DNA of 64,000 bases from Polyporus tsugae (GCA_024305745.1 JAHRBS010000008.1:682001-746000); one strand, 5' to 3'; positions 1 through 12,488 are shown, counted from the stretch's first letter. A program made the numbers and translations. Notes: generated from the sequence alone by a model not told the origin.

Positions 1-707
1 GCCATCCCCAGCCCCCTCTTTGTCATCACATGCGTGCGCAGTGCGTACTCTATACTTAAACGCCTCTTCGAGGCCATCGTTCTCAGATCCGTTTCTCCTC
101 TCGTACAAGACAGGTCTGGACGTACGGACGTATAGCCGAAGGGGTCCGCTAAGGTGCGTGACGGTCTCGCATTTCGGTGCTGCGGTTCAGCTTCTTTTTC
201 CCTTTTCGGTTTCCCGCATACCTCCTCGCTTGCTTCGACGGTCGAATACTCGGTATTGGTTGAGAACGGGGACGATAGGTAGCAGACGCAGACGATGTGC
301 ACGTCAATGGGCGGCGTATCGGTCTCGCGTCGTGCCGAGTGATTCCTTCGTCCTGGAGAGGAAGTAGCTGAGCCATGCACGACATGGATTGAGATCGATC
401 GGAGAGTCTGGTTTCCTTCGCGTTCGACGTTTTGTCATGGCTGGTGATCGCGGCGCGTATATATTGACCTGGGCCACCGTAACCCGCGAGATCATCCTCC
501 CTTCCTGCTTCTCATCTCTCTCGTCTCGTCTGAGTCCGATTCCGCATCTTAGTACGGGCCGTCGTGGCCTACAAGCCATCCAAGTATCGATCACCGACTG
601 GTCTTCCGCCACAACCAACCTGTCCTTGACGTCGCCTCCTGACACCCCTTCTTTCTAGTGAACCTGTTTCTTTCCGCACCACCTACCACTTTGGCCTTCC
701 GGACAAG
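1..707. other. Leader region without a recognised gene
   Basis: No reading frame here resembles a known family. A TATATATT-like stretch lies near 456-464. The 50 bases before the first gene are pyrimidine-rich, as is common upstream of fungal start codons. The left end may hold the 3' end of an unseen neighbour, but nothing supports one. Confidence 0.4.
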
Positions 708-2086
708 ATGAGTTCTCAGCAGCAGAAAATTTTCGACCCCGTCGCAGAGCAAAGCCGGCGAGATGGGTCATTCGACCGCCGCCCTTCGTCGTTCAGGAAC
801 TCCATTGCTAAGGGCGGTCTGTTTGAGCCTGAGAAAGGTGGCATCTCGATCTCACTACCTTTACGCAGGACGAAAGCTGACATATCCCATGGGATAGATC
901 GCTATCACCTCTACGTCTCCTACGGCTGCCGTAAGTCTCTTCATTTCGCTCGCTTCTGTCCCCACCGGACCTGACGCTATAACACGAAACTAGCATGGGC
1001 TACCCGGACACTGATCTTCCGGAAGCTCAAAGGTTTAGAGGATATTATTGGTACGTTATATGGAACGGTACAACATATCGCGCCGGGCATATGCTTATCA
1101 TTGTTGAGTAGGTGTGACCGTCGTCTCGCCGCGTTTGACCCCGGATAGTTGGGCGTTCGCGAAGGTCGACCCATTTCCCGGGGCCGACGATGATCCGCTG
1201 TACGGCGCCGCGTACCTCAAGGAGTTGTACCACAAGGCTAATCCAGAGTACGAGGGCAGGTACGTGTCATTGCTTTCAGAATAGCTTACAGCTCCTCAAA
1301 CGTCACGCAATTAGGTTCACTGTACCTGTACTTTGGGACAAGAAGACGGAGACAATCGTCAACAACGAAAGCTCGGAGATCATCCGCTTCTTCAACACCG
1401 CATTCGACCATCTCCTTCCAGCCGACAAGGCCGCGATCAACCTTTACCCAGAACTACTCCGTAAGGAGATCGACGAGCTCAACGACTGGGTATACAACAC
1501 TGTGAACAGTTCGTACTCGCTATATTCAAACACGTACGTAGTCAGAGAGCTGACTGAGTTACGGCTCCAGACGGCGTGTACAAAGCTGGTTTTGCGACTA
1601 CTCAGAAGGCGTACGAGGACGCGGTGCTTCCGTTGTTTGATTCGCTTGACAGGCTTGAGAAGGTTCTCTCCGGGAAGGACTACCTCATCGGTAACCAACT
1701 CACGGAGGCAGACATTCGATTGTTTGTGACCGTCGTAAGCTCGCTTCCGTACTAGGGCTCCTTTTACAGGCCATTGATGATTGTCCCCCTTAGATACGTT
1801 TTGACGTTGCTTACCATGGGGCGTTCAAGTGCAATCTTCGTACTATCCGCGATGGCTACCCTGCCATTCACCTGTGAGCTCCGACCCTATGATGCGTACC
1901 GTATTGCTGTGCTCTAACTGATGCTGTTTGATTCCAAGTTGGCTTCGCAAACTCTTTTGGAGCCATGCGGCGTTTTCGGAGACGTGCAATTTCGATCATA
2001 TCAAGGGCGGCTACTACTTCATAAAGACTGTCAACCCTCATGGTGTCATACCTGCTGGTCCTGTCCCCCACATCCTCCCTTTGTGA
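708..2086 (+). CDS. Glutathionyl-hydroquinone reductase (Xi-class GST, ECM4/YqjG-like), copy A
   Basis: Predicted cytosolic thiol transferase that reduces glutathionyl-hydroquinones with glutathione, a reaction useful in lignin and quinone metabolism. Eight exons join cleanly: 708-837, 898-930, 994-1050, 1112-1259, 1315-1508, 1571-1734, 1794-1873 and 1939-2086. They give 317 aa, close to the usual length of fungal Xi-class GSTs. Visible landmarks are the N-terminal SFRN box, the active-site motif CPWATR with the catalytic Cys at residue 54, the TVPVLWD segment, and the all-alpha C-terminal half ending HILPL. The start was chosen because it begins the frame aligning with copy B at 21782-23176 (minus). 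Every exon is open and every intron has GT...AG borders, so the copy looks functional. Its role is inferred from the family; the substrate is unknown. Confidence 0.88.
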
Positions 2087-2229
2087 TGTACATCTTGCTT
2101 TCGGGAATAATGCACACCGTCAAACCATTACCCATTTATACGTATGGTGATGCGCGTTGCTTGCCTGATGGTTGAATCTCGGACAATCGAAGCCACGATC
2201 ACGTCGGCTGTCCCCAGCGGTGGGAGTTA

Positions 2230-2860
2230 CCCGGATTAGAGGTTCCCTCAACTGAAGTAGGACAGAAGGATGAGCTTTATTTCCTTACAGGAGTTCTAAT
2301 GGCGCGATGGCAACGAGCTGATGACACTTCACATTTTTCAGAAGACCAATGGCATCTTCTGGTGGAATGCATCAGACGCACAGGTATGTAGATACATTCA
2401 TTGCGGCGTAACATCCAAAGTCTCTTTAGGAAGTTCAAAGCCTGAGGCCGTTGAGCCTCATGCAGCCTTCAACAGTTGATCTGTCAGGGAAATGCCACTA
2501 AGATCGCGATGGAGCGAGTCCAAGGTTAGTTATCAAATTATATTAGTATCGAGCCAATCATCCACATGTGGAATGTCACAAATCCGTTGCGGAGCAACCT
2601 CGTCGCCTCCTTGCCCCCACAGGCTGTGACACACACTACAGAAGCAGTGCCCGGGCCACCAACCGCATATATGTACGAAAACTGTCCAGCTACGTTCCAA
2701 TGCAAGCAAGCCTTGTGAGGTCTCAGGCTGGACCTTTCGGTAACGTATCTAAGGTTGCTCCAAGTTCTGAGTCAAGAGTCGGGGCACTGGGTGAGTGAAT
2801 CATATCATTTCATATGTCTCGTGCCAGCATGTCTGATGTGTTTGGTTTTCAATTTCTAGG
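2230..2860 (+). pseudogene. Possible degraded coding remnant
   Basis: Short coding-like pieces occur here. One around 2341-2390 reads QKTNGIFWWNASDAQ and is followed by a GTATGT...TTTAG intron-like stretch. A second, after 2390, reads PLSLMQPSTVDLSG. A third begins at 2566 (MWNVTNPLRSNLVASLPPQA) and stops after about 50 codons. The second piece would stay open (SGNATKIAMERVQG) only if one A of the AAA run near 2500 were absent. I do not recognise the family. The pieces could be a decayed extracellular protein gene or 5' exons of the following gene. Low certainty. Confidence 0.25.
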
Positions 2861-3160
2861 AGCGCCTGACTTATCATCCAACCGTACCACTGCTGCTGGT
2901 AGTCTCCCGTGTTGGACTTGACAAAGAGTCGGGATGAGAACCCTGATTTCCACAACAAAGGGCATGTCGAAAGTCGCCAGGGAAACGTCCGTGAATATCC
3001 CACAGGAGCGTGATTCGTACGTAGCCGGGTGTGATCGAGGTTGAATCCGAGTATTGACCACTACCACTCGTTCCAGCCATACCTTACTGCCTTCCCACGA
3101 AGAGATCAGAAGCTTGGTGCGTGTCCTCGAATTCACTGTAGAACTATAGCACAAACCATC

Positions 3161-4359
3161 ATGCTGGATAAGGAGAAAGACAACGACCTTAATCCTACAT
3201 CTGCGTCGAACTCCTCCGAGTCGTCTAGGCTTCCCGATGGCTGCAGTGTCAATAACCTACGTCCGATGGCTCAAGGCTGCCAGTTTCTGAACGAGAATGA
3301 CGGCTCGCTGCAATATAGCGACGGATGGAGCTTCTCCAGTTCCGATCCAAACGGCTTAGTCCACACCCTCCACTTCACACAAACACCCGGATGTTCCGTC
3401 TCTTTGAGATTCAACGGTTCGTCTACTGCGGGTACGGTTTGGACAGATGCTGACATGCAAACTGTACCCAGCTTCAAGTGTTGTCGTCTTTGGTCTTGTG
3501 CCGGCGGGATCCTCCCCGCCCCAAGCTTCTTACTCGATCGATGGGCTGCCACCGATCTCGCCGCATATGGCCGCCACCAGCGCATGCGTCCCCAATCAAC
3601 AATTGTTCAACTCTGGTACCCTGGACGCCGGTCTGCATAACCTTACCATCGAAGTTACCGAGGCGTCGCACGATCGGCCGTACATCCTCGACTACCTATT
3701 GGCTATGCGGGGCTGGTGCTGTCGCATCCGGTGGCTTGACCGCTGTAACGCAGACGCGTAGCAAGTCATCGAATGTCGGGATCATCATCGGCGTCGTCCT
3801 TGGCGCAGTGGCCCTCCTTCTCGCCATCGCGACCTGTGTCTGGCTGTATGTCCGTCGGAGGACGCAACGGCTAGAATCGCCTAGTGACGGTAAGTCACCT
3901 GACATCTTGCATGCGAGTTTACCGGACCTGACGTGGTTGTTAGCGTTACAGAAACGGCGAAGTACCTCCTCCGATATCCCCGGTACAGTGACGCCATTTC
4001 CAGTACCCACTAGCGATAGTCGACGGTTATCGGAGCCACGAGTAATGCCTCACTCCGATATCCTTGCGACTCTCTCTTCCCTCGAGGATGGTATTTCACT
4101 GTCGGGTGGGTCTAACGTTGGCACTGGACACTCAGCATCCACGGTAGTATGGGGCAACTCGGACGGACCGCCCTCGTCATTAGCGCCAGCTCTGTCCACA
4201 ACTTCTACCGTACTTGCTCGGAGACTCGAAGAGGCGACACTATTTCGCTCGCTTATCCCCTTCAGGAGATCCCAGCCCACCCTCCGGCGAAGCCATAGTA
4301 CGGCGGGTGGCGGGACTAGCATGGAAGATGAACCACCGCCGCCATATGCATCTGGCTAG
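3161..4359 (+). pseudogene. Single-pass membrane protein with cytoplasmic tail, copy A, carrying a 1-base insertion
   Basis: Paralog of the intact gene at 14224-15374 (minus). The extracellular part contains the CQFLNENDGSLQYSDGWSF and HFTQTPG motifs and a second block from GTLDAGLHNLTI to YILDY. A hydrophobic helix (GIIIGVVLGAVALLLAIATCVWLYV) follows, then basic residues and a Ser/Pro-rich tail ending EDEPPPPYASG. Introns lie at 3417-3471 and 3890-3943. Relative to copy B there is one extra C at 3703 (TTGGCTATGCGG against TCGGTATGCGG). This moves the membrane helix and tail into another frame, with no splice site nearby to absorb it. Either the copy is a recent pseudogene or the base is a sequencing error. 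The fold resembles fungal cell-surface sensor-like proteins, but no function is known to me. Confidence 0.6.
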
Positions 4360-4557
4360 CTATTGGTGGATTGTGGTAAAGGTACATATGACGTTGGTGG
4401 GAATGGTATGAACGGAACTTTTTCGGACCACTTTATTGCCAGCGCCATTTGTTTCTTTCTCCACCCCTTTCCATCCCCTCCGGAGGCTTGAGCTCTAATG
4501 GTATACCTGCTGCACAGTCACCCACAGTGTACACTATATACTCATGGACGAGAGCCG

Positions 4558-6555
4558 TCACGGTCCCGATACTTCTTTTTTTCCTTCTCGCGTGATAGTC
4601 AGGTGCCTCGCGACGAACATGAACACCGCGGACAACGCTAGCATAGACCCTAGATTCCGAATTTCAGTGATCATGTGTTCTCTTGCAAACAATCTGAAGA
4701 AGGTACCTGCGTAATACCCTACATTTCTGAACGATCCGGTGGCATCGACGATGGCGCCCGATATCGGCGGGCCAGCTAGTATCCCAACCGACAAGACTGT
4801 AAGCCCCATTCCGATGCGCACACCTACGTCGGAGACAGGACCCATGCGCGTGAAAGGGTAGACTAAGGTGGCGATGATGGCGCCCGTTGACATCCTACAT
4901 TTTGACACGTCGGATGATCAGATATACTGTATTTTAGCACGAGCACGGAGACGCACCCAACAAGCACGGCGATTACGGCGAATCCGGCAACGTCCTTTGC
5001 AAATGGCCAGCCGTATGTCATGACTGCGCTCATGAGGGCTGCCGACATGAGGACGGTGAGTGGTCCTGAACGGGTATTTGTCATCGCACGGCAGCGGATG
5101 AAAACAGCGAGATGAACATACCATAACGATCTGCCAACAAACCGGCAGCAATTCGACCGGGAGTGGAAGCTGCGTTTGCAATGGACAGGAGGGCGAACGA
5201 CATATTTGCGTCGATACCAGCGTTGGCGGCACTGATGGTGAGGTACGTCAAGGCCTAACTGAGGAGATTAGCTAGCAACTGGTTCAAAACAGCAGAGTCG
5301 CGTACAGTGAATAACGCAAGCGCGTTGATGAACAGGGAGGCCACGTAAAGCGAGTACGTGGGCTTTTTAAACTCTGCGAGGTTGATCAACGGACTACGAT
5401 CCTGCTTTGGAGGGAGCCTTCTCGTGATAGTCTGAGATTACGTGAGTGACTTAGGCCGAGGAAGATGAGGTCTAGCAACGCACCAAGTTAGTGACGGCGA
5501 GAAGCCCTAAGGTAATGAATGCCAAGATACGCATCGTCCAAGGGAAACTTGTGGGCACACTAGTAAGTGACATAAGATAATAAACGCGAGGATCAGGTGT
5601 ACCTCATACGCTGGAGGAGGGCTTTGAAAATGACGGGGAAGATACATCCACCGATGCCCGCACCGGCATACATGAAAGCGTATGCCAAGCCGAGCCTCTT
5701 CTTGAACCAGTGCGTCATTACCATATTGGTCATGGTGAAAAATACACCGCTCGTGAGCTAGTTAGAGGGGCAGGTCCAAGGCAGACCCCACGTCAGTCCT
5801 GGGGAGCCTGAATTACGGAGGAACAAACTACTTACCCCAATGCCAAAACCCTGGCAAAGGAGGAACTGCCAATATTGCGTGCATTCAGCCGTGAGGAACA
5901 TGCAGGCAATGAATAGTGCAGATGCTACGAAGACGGGAAGCCTGAGGTAACCCATGTCGAATAATCTGCCAGTGACTAGTCCAGCGGTGTATCTCATCGC
6001 ATTCTACCCGGAGATCAGCACCATATTGTCGAGGGAATAAAGAGATGCGAACCTGGATAGAACCTATCCATGCACTACATAAATGAGCAGGTGGTTGTCG
6101 AGAAATAGCATGTAGAGCACTTACATGTCAGAAGATGATTGCTGCTTTAGCTCGACCTGTTGATAATACGCCTGGAACGTCTGCAAGCGAGTTTCAATCG
6201 ACTCATTCGAGCAACGAGCTGGGGAATTGGACTTACTCCCCATGCATTGATGAGGCCGATCGTCGCGCACATACCGCAGACAGCCTGCGTAGGAGGAAGT
6301 TAACAAGCTCCATCTGCCAATGCAGTCTAAACGTATCCCAACGACCACAAGCCATGCCTTTAATCCGCCATCAGGATAGTCTTCCACATCCACCTCCACC
6401 TCCACCTCCACCGTCCCCCTCCCCTTCACTTCCTCGACGAGGACGACTGGCGAATCGATGGGTTTCTCGAAAGACGCATCCTTTTCGGAAGGAGGGAGCT
6501 TGAAGGAGCTCGGCCGGGTGGTTGTGCTGGCAGTAGGAAGTTCGGTGGTGATCAT
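4558..6555 (-). CDS. MFS transporter, monocarboxylate/riboflavin-type (MCH family), copy A
   Basis: Predicted 12-helix major facilitator of the fungal monocarboxylate-transporter-like group. The N-terminal tail is acidic (a VEVEVEVDVE run encoded by a CCA/CCT repeat near 6390-6420), followed by YPDGGLKAWLVVVG at the first helix. Later landmarks are NAWG, FQAYYQQ, GRLFDMGYLRLPVF, CQGFGIG, HWFKKRLGLA, GRIAAGLLADR and LAGPPISGAI. About a dozen exons can be placed, with the last at 4558-4649 after an intron at 4650-4706. The 5' splice site expected after WLVVVG reads AT instead of GT (near 6336). Splicing would then need an upstream in-frame GT and would lose three residues, or the gene is impaired. 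It is the paralog of 26484-28552 and is convergent with the preceding gene. The substrate cannot be told from sequence. Confidence 0.72.
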
Positions 6556-7217
6556 CGCAGCCTATACCTCAGTTGATCAACGAGGACGATAATTGGTTAA
6601 CAAGGAGAAGATGAAGGAATGGTCGCGAGCTGGGTATGGCGTCGAGAACAGGGAGTGACTATCAGAGGTTCCCCGTATCCATCCTCCGATTAAGCCCCCT
6701 TTCAGACGCAAGGTTCTAATCTACCTACGGCGTTATCGAGACAACGGCGCACAGAGAGATATCAAGACTCGCATGAGAAACCGATAAGGAGACGAAACCT
6801 GTGACATGTTGCCGATGTAAAAATGCCGACGATTCCGTTCTGCCTTATCAGAACGGAGTTATCGTCTGCGTATGTTCAACGTCAGTCCCTGCATCCATTG
6901 GAATTCAAGCCACTCACCCAACCCTCAATCAACACCGTCTTCACATACCGATTTGCTACCAAGGATAACGTGAACGCTTGCTGTAACTGCACATGTCTGG
7001 GCTCTTTGCCACTTCATGCAGATCGGGAATGTGATACTCCGACGCGTATCTCGCCTTGAACTGTGTCTATCCGAGCTTGTTATGATAAGATTGTGGCAGG
7101 TCGGGGGCGAGTATCGCGACGGCTGTTTGACAATGTAGATATGATAAGACAATCTAGACCATCGTTCCTAGGCCATAGCACGCTCTCGGCACTGCATGGG
7201 GTTAGGCTGGGGTTAGA
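6556..7217. other. Intergenic region
   Basis: This region separates the MFS start codon (6555, minus) from the 3' end of the DUF6533 gene (7218, minus), so it should hold the MFS promoter. I see no gene, repeat or clear TATA box in it. Confidence 0.4.
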
Positions 7218-8753
7218 CTACAATGATAAGGGATTCACCGAGTCCGAAGCACACCCTCGATTAAGACCAAGACTTACCGAGGTTATCTCGATGCTTCCAA
7301 ACACCGAGCTACTAGTTGGCTGCGTGCTAACGTGAAGAGTCGAAAGGACGATATCCGCAGTAGCGCTAGGATTGGGGTCGGGTCCTTGTCTGGTGTCGCA
7401 CAGATTCAGCAGAAATCGTGAGGTTAAAATGACACTCAGGCTAAGGTGGGGGTTCAGAAACGCAAGCATGGCGGGAGATAATAGGGTACAACTTACATTG
7501 TGGCCAGATCCGCCAGTGCCCCATTCACCTACAGGCATCAACCGTTGAAAAACAGGATTAACAGGATCGTCACATGGATAGACAGACTCACGGCAAGCTG
7601 TAGAAAGATAACATTCAAGACGTTCAATAGTAGGAGGGATCTAACGTTCGCGTTATATAGTAGTTAGGTCAATGTATGCATTGCCTATCCGTGATGAACG
7701 CAGCGCACAGAAAATATAATAACCCTGAAAAGTACTCAGCCCGACAGCACTTGGCGTTTTACTTGATCGACTCACCGTCTCGGAAGAGGACTCTACTCAA
7801 AAGCGAACCACGCGAGGCGCGCGAAGCATGTAACCAATAGGTTGCACGCAACGTGATTGCAACGACAAGTAGTTCGGCTCCTATGGACGTTCCTCTTGCA
7901 CTGAAGGCAACTATACGTGAGGTGAGCGGAATGGTAATCTGACCAAGTCCAGACATACTTACGGCTGCCCATTGGTTCGAGGAAAATTTGGTCAACAGCA
8001 TATGCCCCAAGGGGAGAGGGCTTACACTTGGTACACGTTCAAAGAAATACGTGAATTAGTATCGCAACCAGCAAACGGCGAATTGGGTTTGGGTGTAGTT
8101 CGCGATAACTCATACTGCGAATAAATGTTAGTGGGTTTACTCCAAGAACGTTGTAATCATACTCACCGCATGCGCGGCAGGTAGGGCAAGCCCAAGGATC
8201 AACGTCACCGCGAGAACCCATGGCCGTTTTCCACTCAGCGCATACGCGCGTAGGGAAGAGAAGACTGGAACACGTTCATTGAGAAGAGTAAACGCTAATG
8301 GTAAAAATCGTCTTACCGGTGATTGATAGGAACATTGCAACCTCGGCGACGCCTTGAAGCCATAACAGGAGAGAACAGCTAGTTGCAGGAGCTATCAGGT
8401 TTACGATGCCGGCACCTTCGCATCCCAACCCGACAAACCTCTACGGAAACTTGATCAGCAAAGCCAGACTGAAGAACGACGTTGCGAACCTGATAGTTCT
8501 GGCCATCCCATCTTATCCACGCCAGGGTAAAAATTAACCGAGCTATGACGGCACTATAGCGGGTTCCAGCGTAAAGTAGTGTAATACCGACGTGGCCACG
8601 AGACCAAATTCGCCGGACCTCCCTATGGAACGTGATCAAGTAGTCATAGAACAGGAGCGCTAGATGCGTTGAACCAAAACCGGTGGCCCGGAGGTACCTT
8701 GTCAACATTATAGTCCAACGCCCCTCAATACGACTCACTAGTCGCGGAAGCAT
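7218..8753 (-). CDS. DUF6533-type multipass membrane protein
   Basis: Agaricomycete-specific membrane protein of unknown function. The hallmark LALLFYDYLITFHREVRRIW is encoded around 8615-8680. It is followed in order by LLYAGTRYSAVIARLIFTL, GVAEVAMFLSIT, FSSLRAYALSGKRPWVLAV, ILGLALPAAHA and AFSARGTSIGAELLVVAITLRAT. The C-terminal segment SVILTSRFLLNLCDTRQ is typical of where the helical region ends in this family. At least five introns are needed, for example GTGAGTATGATT...TTCGCAG near 8105-8160. The ATG at 8753 is the first usable start in the frame of the first exon, though a short upstream exon cannot be excluded. The exact borders of the middle exons are uncertain. The product presumably sits in a membrane with about seven helices. 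Confidence 0.6.
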
Positions 8754-9270
8754 GGATGTAGTCCGCAATGAGTACTCTTGTATTAAGAGGCGAAGTTATT
8801 CACTGACGTGCAGATAAGAGGAAATGACGCACTGTTGAAGATGAGGCAGGATATTGAAGGACAATTCCGTATACGGCATGGTGCACTGGGAAGTGGATAT
8901 GGATCTCGAGCTCCCCGCGCAGGGGGCATATATGCGTGGGCGGGATGACTTGTTCACCATCCGAGCATGCTGGCAATGGGTCAAATTTGGGAATACAAGC
9001 TTGAGAGGAACTGTGGCGTTAGCAGGGTTGCCGAGGGTGTAATGGAAACCATGGAATTATCAAGAGTACCACGAACATGCTTCCCAGCGCAGCAGCGCGG
9101 GTGGAGATGAAGGCTCGATGAGAGCAACCTAAACGACGACAGGACCGGATCTGAAGGGTATCGGAAAGCATATATCTTCATTGGCGATCTCTACAAGTTA
9201 GTATTTGGTCTGAGAGATGGCGTTCAAAAGTAACCCGCAGCACAGCAAACGAGCGACAAACACAGTGGCA
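8754..9270. other. Intergenic region with a palindromic ATATAT motif
   Basis: No gene recognised. It contains the 10-base palindrome GCATATATGC at 8926-8935, about 175 bases upstream of the DUF6533 start codon. Confidence 0.35.
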
Positions 9271-12030
9271 TCACCAGAACTTGCCAAAGACGCTCGCGCG
9301 CCCAGGTGCTCCCAATATCATCCCCACGCCTTCGTGGATGGCAACACTAACAGGTCGCATCGGCGCGGAATCGAACACGTGTGGACATGGCTGGGACAGT
9401 GGCGCAGGGTTCAAACGGGGACGTTCGAGCTCCCGCTCGTAGATCGACGGCTGTCGCCATCCCTGCCCGAGTTCGTCGTATTGTGGCTGGTCGAAGGCTT
9501 GCCGAGCGGTGCGTAGTCGACTGAGAATCTGGAGAATTCTATCCCGTCAAATCTGGGCTTTGAGCTGGAATGCGTGTGAAGGCGCACCTGCTCGTACAAG
9601 GCAATCTCGCCGTCGAGGTGCTCTTTCGTAAGCTCTTGGAAGTCTTCTAGCTTCTGGGTATGGTAGGTATCCATCTCTGCCATTGTGGTGTTCAACACGG
9701 TCTCGCAACGCGCCGCCATCTCCTCGTCTTCCTAGAGAGTGGTTGTCAGAGACGCTACGCTGACGAGGTGCTACGACAACGTACTCGTCCTTCTCGTATT
9801 GAATCGTGGTATCTTGTAAGCGTGGATTTATGGGTATCTACGACCGGCTGGGACCCAATTCGAATTGTCAACCTGTGTAAAGCGGACTTAAGTCGATGAT
9901 ATCACGCACGTCATAGAGAGTGGCCGGATGGGCAACATTCTTGAATGCTTCATGTGTCGCAAGTTGCGTCCGCCGCGCCTATAGAGCAACGCCCCTTGAG
10001 ACCCCTTTCAGCGGCGTCGCATATGCAGGCAGGACGTACATGATCGTCGTATAGGTCTGCAACAATCTGCAGAGTCTCTGACGTCTTCTGCATCGCCTTG
10101 GTGAGTTTCAAGCAGCCTGGGCTCTAGTCAACGACAGCCCACAATCAACGCACTGAGATTGGGACTCAGACTCACTGTCGCACCCCTCTCGCCAGCACCA
10201 GGCACCCTCCTCGTTGACATGTCCATGCGTGGCGGCGTTCTGCTCCCCCTCCTCCTCCTCCTCTTCCCTGAGTCCTGTGGTAGGCGCCGACGCCAGCGGC
10301 TTTGCGGTGATCATGGATAGAAGCGAGTACGACAACAATCGCTCAGCCTTCGACATCTCTGGAGAGCCGCAACGGAGGTCAGAACAGACAGGAAGTAGGT
10401 TACAGGGAGTGACTCACCAATGCGGGCCTCGCGCACCTTCCCGAAAATGTTGCGCAAGCCTTGCACACCCTTCCCCACAGCACGCGTGTGGTTCATGAAC
10501 TTATCGATGGTTTCGGATGCTTCCTCCGCGTCGACGTTGAAAGCAGGGTGATAAACGTTCGCGAAGAACGACGGACCCTTTGGAGGAAGCGATAGATAAT
10601 ATGGAAGTTGTTTCTTCCAATCCTACGAGCACAGTTGATGAGTAACGGAGGTGGTACATCGGCATATACCTCACATACCACATCGCTTTCACAGCCAAGG
10701 AAGAACGTGAGCACTTCGGCGTACCGGGCAACAGGATGGCGCGCGACGTGGTTGATGTACCTCTCCAAGTCGCCCCTCCGTGCCTCGACGAAGTCGTCGC
10801 TGAACCGCCCGGCATACTGCTTCTCCGGAAGCGGTGGGAGGGCAATCCCGGGAAGCAGTCGCGTTAGAGCGGTGTGCAGCGCGACGAAGTGCGAGAATCG
10901 CCGGTGGACGGTGATACGCATGGGCTCCGGAGGCTCCTCGTCGTGATCTTCCTCCGCTTCGGGATCTGATGCATCGGACGAGGACCTGGAGTGGGAGAGT
11001 ACGCCGAAGACGGAGGTCACAGCGTACACCGTGAACGCGCCGGACAGGGTGGACGCCCGTTTGTTCGGGGAGTGAACAAGGACGCGAAACGGGGGTACCT
11101 TTCCGCGCCACGAAGGACCCGCCTCGACATAATGTCTCTCCGCCTCCGCAACGTGCCCTAAGACGCTCGCTCGCTTCACATCTTCCTCGAAGTCACTCGG
11201 TACGCGCGGGGGATGGGGAGCCGACATGTCTGCTGAGCTTCCCTGGAGCACAAACTCTTCCGCACCGGTGGTCACAAAGCTCGAGAACCTATTCAGGCTC
11301 TTGCCCCCCAAGAGGCTGCGGCGGAAGCTGGGAAACCATTCGCCCGTGGTCTGTGGTACAAGGGGTTTGGTTGACGGTGTGGGGGATCCTCCTCGAGGGG
11401 TTATAGAACCAGTAGAGGCCTCACGGCGGCTCCGTTGGCGGGCATGATGAGGGGGGATTTCAAGACCATCAGAAGACGAGAAATCCGCAGTGAACTACCC
11501 CAAAGTGAGCAAACGCAACTCGTAGACATGGACTGAGGACTCACGATGTAGTATGAGCGCGGTATCAGCCCCATCTCCCTCCCACTGCCCTCCTCCTCGT
11601 CGCGTTCCCGCGCCGAGCTCGCAGGTCTAGCCAAACTCCAGCCCTCGCCGACGTCTTCCTTCACAATTTCGAGCTCGTCTCCGGCCTCCACGCGGGTGAG
11701 CTCGCGAAACTCGGCCTTGCCGTGGAAAGCGTAGAGCGCGCGGGCCGGTCGAATGTCCTCGGCGAGCGCACCTTCGTCTCCGTCAACGCTCTCTGGGGGA
11801 TCAACTGCTTCTTCCTCCTCTTCCACGGTAGCAGGTACGCCCGTATTGCTGCTGCTGTTCACGCTCAGCCGCGGGCTCCCATCAGGGTTGTTCAAGGACA
11901 CGGTCCAGGCGGCGGATGTGTTGATCCCGGAGTCAAACTCGAGCTCCCCCTGGTGCGAGTGTGGCCGCGATAGGCTGGCTGGGGCCGCAAGCAGGCCAGT
12001 CTTCGGCGAGGAGTTCGTGATGTCCGTCAT
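9271..12030 (-). CDS. SH3-PX-BAR sorting nexin (SNX9/18/33-like)
   Basis: Predicted peripheral membrane protein of endocytosis. The SH3 domain binds proline-rich partners, the PX domain binds phosphoinositides and the BAR domain bends membranes. After an acidic N-terminal stretch, SH3 is at about residues 95-155 (ARALYAFHGKAEFRE to GLIPRSYYI). PX runs from FRVLVHSPNK through RRFSHFVALHTALT and LPPLPEKQYAGRF to the end of the basic region. The helical BAR part follows, including the segments FMNHTRAVGKGVQGLRNIF, LTKAMQKTSETLQIVADLY, ARRTQLATHEAF and EEMAARCETVLNTTMAEM. An EEEEEE run lies near 10250. The first ATG in frame is at 12030. The stop at 9271 closes a last exon starting ILSRLRTARQAF. 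Around nine introns are needed and a few junctions are approximate. The SH3-PX-BAR order is diagnostic. Confidence 0.78.
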
Positions 12031-12488
12031 ATCTTGCCTTGGAACGTCCAAGATGCGTTCAACGTATTTGGGGGGTCTTGAGGTCGTCCCGGTGTGTAGA
12101 TGGCCACTAACGTGTGTCGAGCGTAGAATGAAGCAGATGAACGATGATCATTACGTTTCCTCGAGAGCCAGAGCGTACCAGTACCAAAACAAGATGCAGG
12201 CCGTTCGCAGACTCGATAATTTGGGGGAGAGGGGGATGGCGGGACCAAGGCCCTGATAGTCTGAGGCTCGGCGACAGTCAACCGGTCAGGCTCGGTCGCT
12301 GTGGACGACCGTGGCGGTCGGCGCTTCAAACACTTCCCCGTCGGTCAAGCTGCCCATCCTCGGCCTGCTCTCTCATCCCACCTCCATCCAGCCACCCACT
12401 CATAATCGGACTCTTTCTGTGCAACACGGCGCCGTTATATGCTTCATATTCTACACTTTAAGGAACGCTCAAATCTACCATTGAATAT
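12031..12488. other. Intergenic region
   Basis: This lies between the sorting nexin start and the aldo/keto reductase stop. It must contain the sorting nexin promoter and the reductase 3' UTR. No further gene or repeat was recognised. Confidence 0.35.

Noticed and set aside
12031..12051. Seven-residue N-terminal extension of the sorting nexin
   Set aside because: It would need a TTG start; the ATG at 12030 is preferred.
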